In this document: positions 1 through 5,539 of the stretch, piece after piece
How the letters are laid out: the number at the start of each line of letters is the position of its first letter
How positions within the stretch are numbered: the stretch's first letter is position 1
Assembly: GCA_030601605.1 (NCBI GenBank)
Contig: JAUVTI010000138.1
Span: 1-5,539, forward strand
Direction of reading: 5' to 3'
Length of the DNA: 5,539 nt
DNA from: Gemmatimonadales bacterium
Lineage (GTDB): Bacteria > Gemmatimonadota > Gemmatimonadetes > Gemmatimonadales > GWC2-71-9
Translations under genes and position numbers: made by a program
The notes under the pieces: model-generated
The model's database searches: none
What the model was told of the DNA's origin: nothing
The model's input: the letters and a program-made list of their open reading frames with translations, nothing else

Positions 1-2240
1 AAGCACCGACCGAGCGCCCCGGCCGCGCCCAGCCGCCCCCCCTGCGAGCGCCGCGCCTTCTGGAACGCCGAGATCGCATCGTCCAGCAGCCCCATCTCCT
101 TGAACGCGATCCCGAGATCGTAGTGCGCCCGCCAGTCCTCCTCGTCCAGGTTCTGCTCGATGCCCTTCTTGAACTGGCCCAGCATCTCCTCGAAGTCCTT
201 TTGCTCGTCCCCGGTCGGCTCCTCCTCCTCGATGCGCATCCGGGTATCCCTGACCCGGGCGTCGACCTCATCGTCCAGCACCAGAGCGCCGAGGTCGACG
301 AACTCGGTCCCTGGCGCGGCGGCTGCCGGCTCCTCGGTCTGTTCGACCGCCGCTTGCGCCGGCTCCTCTGCTACGGCAGGCTCCAGGGTCTGCAGGCCGA
401 GCTGTGCGCGCTCGTTGCCGGGATCGTGCTCGAGCACCCGCTGGTAGACGGCGTGCGCGCGCTCGGCGGCGCCGGTCCGGAACAGCGCGTCGGCCAGGCC
501 GAGATAGGCTTCGGCCAGCCGCTCCTTGTCACCACGCCGAAACGCGAACTCCACCAGGTTTTGATTGTGGCGCACACTGTTCGGCTCGATGCGGAGGATC
601 TCCTCCGCGAGCCCCTCCGCCGCGCGCCAGTCCTCCTTCAGCTGGTAGATCTCGAGCGCAATATCCAACTCCTCCACACCGCGCTCGCGCTCGCCCTGCT
701 CGAGCAGCGCTTCGCCGAGACTGCGGTGCAGGTCGGGGTTGTCGGGATCGTCCGCCACCTGGTCCAGGAGCTCGTCCACACCGGCCGGAACCATCTCGGC
801 GGCCGCGGGCTCCTCGGTGAGCGGCGCCTCCAGAATCTCCAGGGACTCCGCGCCCGGGAGCGGCGTATCCCACGCGCTCATGTCCAGGGTCCGAACCTGG
901 GGGCTGTGGAACCCGGGGTCGCCGGTGGAGCGCGGCTGCTTGATGGTGCCGGCGGCCGGGGCTTCCTCCTCGCTTATCTCGCCGCTCAGGTCCAGGTCCG
1001 GCACCTCGAGCTCACCGTCGCCCGCCTCGGCTGCCGGGGCGACGAACTCGGGCTCGGGCGCAGGGGCTGGCTTGGCCACCTCGGGCTCGGGCGCGGGGGC
1101 CGGCTCGGCCACCTCGGGCTCGGGCGCAGGGGCCGGCTCGGCCACCTCGGGCTCGGCCACCTCCTGGGGAGGCTCTATCATGGCGTCCGGCGGCACGAAG
1201 CCCTCGGACGTGCGCTCGACTTCCTCGCTCGGGGGCTCGATGATGGCGTCGGGGGGCACGAACCCCTCCGAGGTAGCCTCGGCTGGCGTCTCGCCCACAT
1301 CCGTGGGCTCGACCTCGAGCTCGGCCACCTCTCCCGCTGCCGGCCCCTCGAACTGCCCTCCCACCTCGAGTCCCGACATTGCCTCCACCGGCTCGTCCGG
1401 AACCAGGTAGTCGGCCGACGCGCGCTCGAGGTCGATCGTCTCCACCGGTTCAGCGGGTTCCATCTCTTCGACCACCGCCGTTGGCTCGATGTCCAGCGCC
1501 TCGGCAGGCTCCTCGACGGCGGCCTCTGGCTCCGCGGGCGCCGCAGGTGAATCGTCCAGATCGATGAAGATGAGCTCGCCCTCCTTCGCCGCCTCCTTCA
1601 CCTCCGGCTTGGGTGCCGCACCGGCGTCGAAATCCGGATCTATCGCCCTGATCTTGTCGAGCGTGGCCCTACTGTGCCCCTGGTCGCCCTTGGCCTCGAG
1701 CTCGTGGTACAGCTTGGCCAGCTGTTCCTTGGCCTCGTCGGTACGGGCGGCAGCCTTGAGCTGCTCGGCCAGCAGCAGGCGAATCTCTTCGTTCTCGGGT
1801 GAGAGATCGGCGAACTCCTTCAGCGCGTTGAAGGCGTCCTCGACCTGACCCGCGCGCTGCATCCGCTCCGCATACTCCAGCAGGTTCTGCTTCGCCTCTG
1901 CGACGAAGCCACGCCGGACCATCAGCTTGGCGAGCTTGAGGTAGATCGGTGTGCGCCCGGGGGCGTTGCGCAGGATCTTGTTGCAGAGGGCGATGGCGTT
2001 GTTGTGGAGACCGCCCTCCTCGTAGATGGTGACGGCGCGCTCGTACGTCTCCACGGCCGCCTGCACCTTGCTGGTCCTGAGGTAGAGGTCGCCCACCTTG
2101 TTGAACAACGCGAGCTCCTTCTCGAGCTCGGGCGTACCCTCCAGCTCGCGAAGGACCTTGTTGTACTGATCGAGCGCCTTGTCGTACTGACCCTTGGCCT
2201 CGAACCTGCGGGCTTTTTCCTTGGCCTTTTCGATGTTCAG
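1..2240 (-). CDS. TPR-repeat protein with acidic Pro/Ala/Glu-rich linkers, 3' end outside window
   Basis: One open frame runs uninterrupted from 2240 to the left edge (746 codons visible), so the C-terminus is missing. Residues about 1-205 are helical TPR-like repeats (for example FEAKGQYDKALDQYNKVL, then VETYERAVTIYEEGG and AEAKQNLLEYAERM). Residues about 231-487 form a low-complexity acidic linker rich in E, P and A that contains two sets of tandem repeats. Residues about 488-615 are a second TPR block (DNPDLHRSLGEALLEQGERE onward). A short linker follows, and a further TPR unit (RAHYDLGIAFKEMGLLDDAI) lies near residues 695-720. There is no signal peptide or membrane segment, so it is probably cytoplasmic. 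TPRs mediate protein-protein contacts; the partner and process are unknown. The start is an inferred CTG at 2240-2238: an in-frame TAG lies only 12 nt upstream, and the first in-frame ATG is codon 107, deep inside the TPR block. The gene follows hutI by 37 nt on the same strand, so co-transcription is possible. The TPR identification is strong; the function is not known. Confidence 0.88.
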   Translation of the reverse strand, partial: MNIEKAKEKARRFEAKGQYDKALDQYNKVLRELEGTPELEKELALFNKVGDLYLRTSKVQAAVETYERAVTIYEEGGLHNNAIALCNKILRNAPGRTPIYLKLAKLMVRRGFVAEAKQNLLEYAERMQRAGQVEDAFNALKEFADLSPENEEIRLLLAEQLKAAARTDEAKEQLAKLYHELEAKGDQGHSRATLDKIRAIDPDFDAGAAPKPEVKEAAKEGELIFIDLDDSPAAPAEPEAAVEEPAEALDIEPTAVVEEMEPAEPVETIDLERASADYLVPDEPVEAMSGLEVGGQFEGPAAGEVAELEVEPTDVGETPAEATSEGFVPPDAIIEPPSEEVERTSEGFVPPDAMIEPPQEVAEPEVAEPAPAPEPEVAEPAPAPEPEVAKPAPAPEPEFVAPAAEAGDGELEVPDLDLSGEISEEEAPAAGTIKQPRSTGDPGFHSPQVRTLDMSAWDTPLPGAESLEILEAPLTEEPAAAEMVPAGVDELLDQVADDPDNPDLHRSLGEALLEQGERERGVEELDIALEIYQLKEDWRAAEGLAEEILRIEPNSVRHNQNLVEFAFRRGDKERLAEAYLGLADALFRTGAAERAHAVYQRVLEHDPGNERAQLGLQTLEPAVAEEPAQAAVEQTEEPAAAAPGTEFVDLGALVLDDEVDARVRDTRMRIEEEEPTGDEQKDFEEMLGQFKKGIEQNLDEEDWRAHYDLGIAFKEMGLLDDAISAFQKARRSQGGRLGAAGALGRC
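1048..1164 (-). repeat. In-frame 33-bp tandem repeat (11-aa EPEVAEPAPAP unit)
   Basis: Three consecutive 33-bp units (1048-1080, 1081-1113, 1114-1146) differ at only a few positions and are followed by a partial fourth copy. Because 33 is a multiple of three, each unit adds eleven residues of the type EPEVAEPAPAP to the acidic linker of the TPR protein, roughly residues 360-398. The near-identity at DNA level suggests recent slippage or unequal recombination rather than old amino-acid bias. Copy number is likely to vary between relatives. Confidence 0.9.
1167..1274 (-). repeat. In-frame 63-bp tandem duplication (TSEGFVPPDA[I/M]IEPP)
   Basis: Two copies with a 63-bp period (minus-strand starts at 1274 and 1211) encode TSEGFVPPDAIIEPP and TSEGFVPPDAMIEPP, separated by the six residues SEEVER. 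They fall at about residues 323-337 and 344-358 of the TPR protein, just N-terminal to the 11-aa repeats. Many synonymous differences between the copies alongside a conserved 15-residue core suggest that the peptide is under selection, possibly as a short binding motif. That role is inference. Confidence 0.8.
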
Positions 2241-2251
2241 GGTGGACCTCT
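2241..2251 (-). promoter_or_regulatory. Ribosome binding site supporting a CTG start for the TPR gene
   Basis: The minus strand reads AGAGGT at 2251-2246, then a 5-nt spacer, then CTG at 2240. The GAGGT core pairs with the 16S anti-Shine-Dalgarno, and the spacing is normal for initiation. An in-frame TAG overlaps the site (2252-2250), which rules out any earlier start. This site decides the start codon of the TPR gene. Confidence 0.65.
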
Positions 2252-2277
2252 ACGGCTGTGGTTGGGAGGCAACTCGT

Positions 2278-3546
2278 TCAAACCAAGAAATTTACGGGCG
2301 TCTGTCGCGGGTGACAAGCCAAACCGCCCACCCACACCTCCGCGATCAGCCCGGTGCCGTACCAATACACCACCTCGCGCCAATCGTGCACCAGCGCCAG
2401 CGCCAGATCGGCCCGGAATCCGGGGGCTATCTGGCCCCTGGTGTGGGCCTCCCCCACTGCCGCCGCCCCGTTCACGGTGATCGCCGTGATGGTCTCCGCC
2501 GGCACCATGCCACACTGCGAGGTAGCCAGGGTGGTCATCAGCGGCAGGCTCATCCCGGGGGAGCTGCCGGGATTGAAGTCGGTGGCGAGCGCGACGGCCG
2601 CCCCCGCGTCGAGGAGCCGGCGACCGGGCGCCTGGTTTCCTCGGCCCAGAAACATCATGGTGCCCGGCAGCAGGACCGCAACCGTGTCGCTGCCCGCGAG
2701 CGCCGCGATCCCCGCCTCGGACACCGCCGCCAGGTGGTCGGCGCTCGCCGCACCCAACTCGACGGCGAGCTCGGCGCCCCCCGAGGGATCGAGCTCGTCG
2801 GCGTGCAGCTTGGGCGCCAGCCCGTGGCGCGCGGCCGCCTCCAGCACCCGCCGCGACTGCTCCACCGTGAACACTCCGGGCTCGCAGAACACGTCGCAGA
2901 AACGGGCCACACCCTGGCGTTCCACAGCGGGGAGCATGTCGTTGATCACCACGTTCACGTACTCGTCCGCCCGCGGCCGGTACTCTTCGGGCACCTCGTG
3001 CGCGCCGAGGAAGGTGGCCACGATGGATGGGCCGCCGTCCGCCGCCACAGTGGCGATCACGTCGAGCTGCTTGAGCTCGGCTTCGAGCTCCAGCCCGTAG
3101 CCGGACTTGACCTCCACCGTGGTCGTGCCGTTTGCGACCAGATGGGTCAGTCGGCGCCGCGTCAGGTCGGTCAGGTCATCCGCACTGCGCTGCCGCACGT
3201 CGCGCACCGAAGACAGGATGCCGCCTCCAGCCGCCGCGATCTCCTTGTAACCCTCTCCGCGCGCGCGGCGCTCCTGGTCGGCGAGGCGCGCCATCCCGAA
3301 CACTGCGTGGGTGTGGCAGTCCACGAACCCAGGGAACAGCACCCCGTCCACTTCGGTGACGGTCGCGTCCCCAGCCTGGCCCACGAGCTCGGCGTAACTC
3401 CCGACCGCCGCGATGTCGCCGTCGTCGCCGATCAGGACCGCGGCATCATCCAGCACCTGGAGATCGGCCATCTCGTTGCCGCGGCGCGCCCGGGCGGGCC
3501 CGCGGCAGGTGACGACCTGCCTTGCGCCGACGAGGAGGGTGCTCAG
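2278..3546 (-). CDS. hutI: Imidazolonepropionase (HutI)
   Basis: This is the third step of histidine degradation: the cytoplasmic enzyme hydrolyses 4-imidazolone-5-propanoate to N-formimidoyl-L-glutamate. It is a metal-dependent amidohydrolase. With the CTG start the protein is 422 residues, the usual family length. Visible family features are the HxH metal site in FPGFVDCHTHAVFG (H78, H80), the substrate-region motif EVKSGYGLE (145-153), GAHEVP (H183), KLHADEL (H248), ADHL (H271) and ATDFNPG (D323). These cover the expected metal and catalytic positions, so the enzyme looks intact. The frame stays open upstream to an ATG at 3771, but that extension lies wholly inside hutU and has no family resemblance. 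CTG at 3546-3544 gives the expected N-terminal strand (STLLVGARQVVT). An ATG at codon 26 would remove this strand. The gene overlaps hutU by four bases (CTGA), which points to translational coupling in a hutUI operon. Confidence 0.96.
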   Translation of the reverse strand: MSTLLVGARQVVTCRGPARARRGNEMADLQVLDDAAVLIGDDGDIAAVGSYAELVGQAGDATVTEVDGVLFPGFVDCHTHAVFGMARLADQERRARGEGYKEIAAAGGGILSSVRDVRQRSADDLTDLTRRRLTHLVANGTTTVEVKSGYGLELEAELKQLDVIATVAADGGPSIVATFLGAHEVPEEYRPRADEYVNVVINDMLPAVERQGVARFCDVFCEPGVFTVEQSRRVLEAAARHGLAPKLHADELDPSGGAELAVELGAASADHLAAVSEAGIAALAGSDTVAVLLPGTMMFLGRGNQAPGRRLLDAGAAVALATDFNPGSSPGMSLPLMTTLATSQCGMVPAETITAITVNGAAAVGEAHTRGQIAPGFRADLALALVHDWREVVYWYGTGLIAEVWVGGLACHPRQTPVNFLV

Positions 3547-5216
3547 TCGCCCACCTCCTGCATCGGGATCCTGATCCCGTGTTGCTTCGCGGTGGCGACC
3601 GCCTCCGGGTAGCCGGCGTCCGCGTGCCGCGCGACGCCGATGCCGGGATCGTTGTTGAGCACCCGCTCGAGGCGCTGCGCCGCCCCGTCGGTCCCATCGG
3701 CAACGATCACCTGCCCCGCGTGCAGGCTGTTGCCGATCCCAACGCCGCCGCCGTGGTGGAACGAGACCCACGAAGCGCCCGATACAGCGTTGAGCAGCGC
3801 GTTGAGTATGGGCCAGTCGGCGATCGCGTCGGAGCCGTCCTTCATGCCCTCCGTCTCGCGGAACGGAGAGGCCACCGACCCGGTGTCGAGGTGGTCGCGC
3901 CCGAGCACGATCGGAGCGGCGACTGCACCATTCTGCACCAGCTCGTTGAGCGCGAGCCCGAACTTCGCGCGCTCGCCCATGCCGAGCCAGCAGATGCGGG
4001 CCGGCAGTCCCTGGAAGGCGACCTGCTCGCGCGCCTTACGGATCCAGCGCGCCAGGTGCTCCTTCTCCGGAAACAGCTCGAGCACCAGCTCGTCGGTGCG
4101 GTACACGTCCTTGGGATCTCCCGACAGCGCCACCCAGCGGAACGGCCCCTGCCCCTCGCAGAACAGCGGCCGGATGTACTCCGGCACGAAGCCGGGGATG
4201 TCGAAGGCGTCCTCCACGCCCGCGTCCTTCGCCTCGGTGCGGATGTTGTTCCCGTAGTCGAACGTGATGGCGCCCTTGTCCTGGAGATCACGCATCGCGC
4301 GGACGTGCACGGCGATCGACTCGCGCGCCCGCTTCACGTACTCCTCGGGATCACTGGTCCTGAGCTCAAACGCCTGCTCCAGCGTGATCCCGGCGGGCAC
4401 GTAGCCGTTCAACGTGTCGTGCGCCGAGGTCTGGTCGGTGAGCACGTCGGGCACCCAGCCGCGCCGCACCATCTCGGGAAGCACCTCGGCACAGTTGCCG
4501 ACGAGCCCCACCGAGAGCGCCTCGCCCTTGTCGCGCGCCGCGGTGGCGCGGGCCCACGCGTCCTCCAGCGACTCCGTCATCACGTCGAGGTACTTCGTGT
4601 CCAGCCGCCGCTGGATGCGAGCCGGGTCCACCTCGATGGCGAGCATCACTCCCTCGTTCATCGTGGCGGCGAGAGGTTGGGCGCCGCCCATCCCGCCGAG
4701 CCCTCCGGTCACCACGATCCGCCCCTCGAGCGAGCCGCCGAAGCTACGGGCCGCGAGCGCGCCGAACGTCTCGTAGGTGCCCTGCAGGATTCCCTGCGTC
4801 CCGATATAGATCCAGCTCCCCGCCGTCATCTGGCCGTACATCGTCAGCCCCAGGCGCTCCAGCTCGCGGAACTTGTCCCAGTTGGCCCAGCGGCCCACCA
4901 GGTTCGAGTTGGCGATGAGCACCCGCGGCGCATCCTCGTGCGTGGGGAAAACGCCCACCGGCTTGCCCGACTGAACGAGCAGAGTCTCGTCGTTCGCCAG
5001 CGACTTGAGTGCGGCGACGATGGCGTCGTACGCCTCCCAACTGCGAGCAGCGCGGCCCGTGCCCCCGTAGACGATCAGGTCCTGCGGCTTCTCGGCCACC
5101 TCGGGGTCCAGGTTGTTCATCAGCATTCGCAGCGCGGCTTCCTGGACCCAGCCGCGGCAGCTGATATCCGTCCCGCGTGGGGCGCGGACTGTGCGCGGGG
5201 CTGTCGGGGTCGTCAT
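3543..5216 (-). CDS. hutU: Urocanate hydratase (urocanase, HutU)
   Basis: This is the second step of histidine degradation: it adds water to urocanate to give 4-imidazolone-5-propanoate, using tightly bound NAD+ as an electrophilic cofactor. It acts in the cytoplasm. The 557-residue product has the normal family length. Visible features are RGWVQEAALRMLMNNLDPEV (21-40), the glycine-rich YGGTGRAARSW (50-60), the Rossmann-type NAD-binding loop GGLGGMGGAQPLA (171-183), TDQTSAHD, and the urocanase signature FQGLPARICW at 401-410 with its conserved cysteine at C409. No key residue is missing. The ATG at 5216 is the only plausible start, and the family core begins at about residue 11 (RAPRGTDISC). 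No Shine-Dalgarno precedes it; a TATATT box 7 nt upstream suggests a leaderless message. hutI follows with a 4-nt overlap. hutH is not in this window. Confidence 0.98.
   Translation of the reverse strand: MTTPTAPRTVRAPRGTDISCRGWVQEAALRMLMNNLDPEVAEKPQDLIVYGGTGRAARSWEAYDAIVAALKSLANDETLLVQSGKPVGVFPTHEDAPRVLIANSNLVGRWANWDKFRELERLGLTMYGQMTAGSWIYIGTQGILQGTYETFGALAARSFGGSLEGRIVVTGGLGGMGGAQPLAATMNEGVMLAIEVDPARIQRRLDTKYLDVMTESLEDAWARATAARDKGEALSVGLVGNCAEVLPEMVRRGWVPDVLTDQTSAHDTLNGYVPAGITLEQAFELRTSDPEEYVKRARESIAVHVRAMRDLQDKGAITFDYGNNIRTEAKDAGVEDAFDIPGFVPEYIRPLFCEGQGPFRWVALSGDPKDVYRTDELVLELFPEKEHLARWIRKAREQVAFQGLPARICWLGMGERAKFGLALNELVQNGAVAAPIVLGRDHLDTGSVASPFRETEGMKDGSDAIADWPILNALLNAVSGASWVSFHHGGGVGIGNSLHAGQVIVADGTDGAAQRLERVLNNDPGIGVARHADAGYPEAVATAKQHGIRIPMQEVGD
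3552..3559 (-). promoter_or_regulatory. Shine-Dalgarno of hutI, inside the end of hutU
   Basis: The minus strand reads AGGAGGTG at 3559-3552, within the last codons of hutU. From the GGAGGT core there are 6 nt to the CTG at 3546. This is a near-perfect Shine-Dalgarno at the normal distance, and no ATG, GTG or TTG lies in the hutI frame nearby. It therefore supports CTG initiation coupled to termination of hutU at the overlapping TGA. Confidence 0.75.
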
Positions 5217-5223
5217 GCCGAGG

Positions 5224-5229
5224 AATATA
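5224..5229 (-). promoter_or_regulatory. Putative -10 element of a leaderless hutU promoter
   Basis: The minus strand reads TATATT at 5229-5224, one mismatch from the sigma-70 consensus TATAAT, and stands out in GC-rich surroundings. Seven nucleotides separate it from the hutU ATG, so transcription would be expected to begin at or next to the start codon. A good -35 hexamer is not visible at 17 or 18 bp; that region is part of the pyrimidine-rich tract. The promoter is inferred from this box, its position and the lack of a Shine-Dalgarno. Confidence 0.5.
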
Positions 5230-5298
5230 GGGCCGGGAAAGGGGAAGCGGGAAACAGGAAGGGGAAGGGGGAAAGGGGAAAGGGGAAGGGTACTGCGA
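5230..5298 (-). terminator. Possible Rho-dependent termination region after the four-helix-bundle gene
   Basis: RNA transcribed leftward past the stop at 5299 is a long C/U-rich, G-poor, unstructured run (repeats of CCCCUU). That is the composition Rho prefers for loading. No hairpin plus U-tract intrinsic terminator is visible here, yet hutU appears to have its own promoter just downstream. This call rests on composition and context only. Confidence 0.2.
5235..5290. repeat. Imperfect GGGGAAA polypurine low-complexity tract
   Basis: On the plus strand, about 56 bases are almost entirely purine, made of G3-G5 runs separated by A2-A3, with only two C bases. It fills most of the gap between the four-helix-bundle gene and hutU. 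The last part (about 5261-5290) has five G runs with 2-3 nt loops, which meets the usual pattern for an intramolecular G-quadruplex on the plus strand; the mirror-like purine strand could also form triplex DNA. Such a tract is prone to slippage. No coding role was seen. Confidence 0.85.
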
Positions 5299-5539
5299 TC
5301 AACTCGGGACCTTTGCCCCCAGGCGCTTCAGTAGACCGACAAGCACGCCCAGAAGACGCTCCACCGCGGCGATGAGGGCATCGACGTCGCTGCCCGACAC
5401 TAGCTCGACGTCACGCGCGAGCTCGAGGTGACACTTCAGCTCGCTGGCCGAACCCAGGGCGATCCGTACGCAGCGTATCAGTTGCCCTCTGGTGCCGAGA
5501 GCATATCCCTCACAGATGTTGGCAGGGATGGACGCCGCT
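5299..5539 (-). CDS. Four-helix-bundle protein of the 23S-rRNA-IVP-like family, C-terminal part only
   Basis: The frame enters from the right edge and ends at TGA (5301-5299), giving the last 79 residues. The fragment starts AASIPANICEGYALGTRGQL, matching the conserved S-IPxNIxEGY-xxG hallmark of small four-helix-bundle proteins first found as intervening sequences inside 23S rRNA genes. It continues with RIALGSASELKCHLELARD, the second conserved helix, and a leucine-rich last helix (ALIAAVERLLGVLVGLLKRL). The family is usually about 110-130 residues, so roughly 35-45 N-terminal residues lie outside the window. Related bundles include the Avd proteins of diversity-generating retroelements, but nothing else here suggests such an element. 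The cellular role of free-standing copies is not established. It lies 82 bp upstream of hutU on the same strand; the polypurine tract and the separate hutU promoter suggest an independent unit. Confidence 0.85.
   Translation of the reverse strand, partial: AASIPANICEGYALGTRGQLIRCVRIALGSASELKCHLELARDVELVSGSDVDALIAAVERLLGVLVGLLKRLGAKVPS

Noticed and set aside
1048..1274. Repeats as a possible CRISPR array
   Set aside because: The units are contiguous or share coding-frame periodicity, have no unique spacers, and sit in-frame inside a coding gene.
123..1550. A 475-codon plus-strand open frame opposite the TPR gene
   Set aside because: The Leu/Gly/Arg-rich translation, including repeated LGHLGLGR-type segments, is just the complement of the acidic linker repeats. 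The minus-strand frame is a clear TPR protein.
2241..2277. Terminator or promoter between hutI and the TPR gene
   Set aside because: The 37-nt gap shows no inverted repeat with a U-tract and no convincing -10/-35 pair, only the Shine-Dalgarno of the next gene.
2194..3612. A 472-codon plus-strand open frame opposite hutI
   Set aside because: The minus strand encodes a complete HutI with all metal-site motifs; the plus frame has no recognisable domain and spans gene boundaries.
3547..3771. N-terminal extension of HutI to the ATG at 3771
   Set aside because: The 75 extra residues are Arg/Gly-rich, lie wholly within hutU and do not resemble HutI. Using this start would give a 497-residue protein, well above the family length, and no Shine-Dalgarno links it to the operon.
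3522..5375. A 617-codon plus-strand open frame opposite hutU
   Set aside because: It is an antisense shadow of a strongly recognised hutU gene in high-GC DNA, where stop codons are scarce. Its translation is Arg/His/Leu-rich with no family resemblance.
5299..5539. Diversity-generating retroelement accessory gene (Avd)
   Set aside because: The fold family is related, but no template or variable repeat pair and no reverse transcriptase is visible in the window, so the more general four-helix-bundle call is safer.

Overview
The window is GC-rich and densely coded. All four recognisable genes lie on the minus strand, so transcription runs from right to left. In that order they are: the 3' end of a four-helix-bundle (23S-rRNA-IVP-like) gene, urocanate hydratase (hutU), imidazolonepropionase (hutI), and a long TPR-repeat protein whose 3' end runs off the left edge. 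No RNA genes, CRISPR arrays, transposases or attachment sites were seen.

Layout. Positions 5299-5539 hold the C-terminal 79 residues of the four-helix-bundle protein. Positions 5217-5298 are an 82-bp intergenic stretch filled mostly by a GGGGAAA-like polypurine tract, followed by a TATATT -10-like box that sits 7 nt before the hutU ATG. Positions 3543-5216 are hutU. Positions 2278-3546 are hutI, which overlaps hutU by 4 nt. Positions 1-2240 are the TPR protein, which begins 37 nt after hutI with no visible terminator in the gap. It probably shares a transcript with the hut genes, at least through readthrough.

Function. HutU and HutI carry out consecutive steps of histidine degradation: urocanate to 4-imidazolone-5-propanoate to N-formimidoyl-L-glutamate. 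The first enzyme (hutH) and the last (hutG or hutF) are not in the window. The TPR protein has two or three TPR blocks separated by long acidic Pro/Ala/Glu linkers. It looks like a cytoplasmic scaffold of unknown role, with no obvious link to histidine catabolism.

The most notable signals concern translation starts. Both hutI and the TPR gene lack any usable ATG, GTG or TTG at the expected N-terminus, but each has a CTG codon correctly placed behind a good Shine-Dalgarno sequence. In contrast, hutU has no Shine-Dalgarno sequence and looks leaderless. Inside the TPR gene, two in-frame tandem repeats (33 bp and 63 bp) lengthen the linker.

Organism. High GC, the solitary four-helix-bundle gene, the GGGGAAA-type intergenic tract, the leaderless-type promoter and the style of the TPR protein would fit a soil or environmental bacterium such as Gemmatimonadota. 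This is an inference from general resemblance, not a demonstrated assignment.
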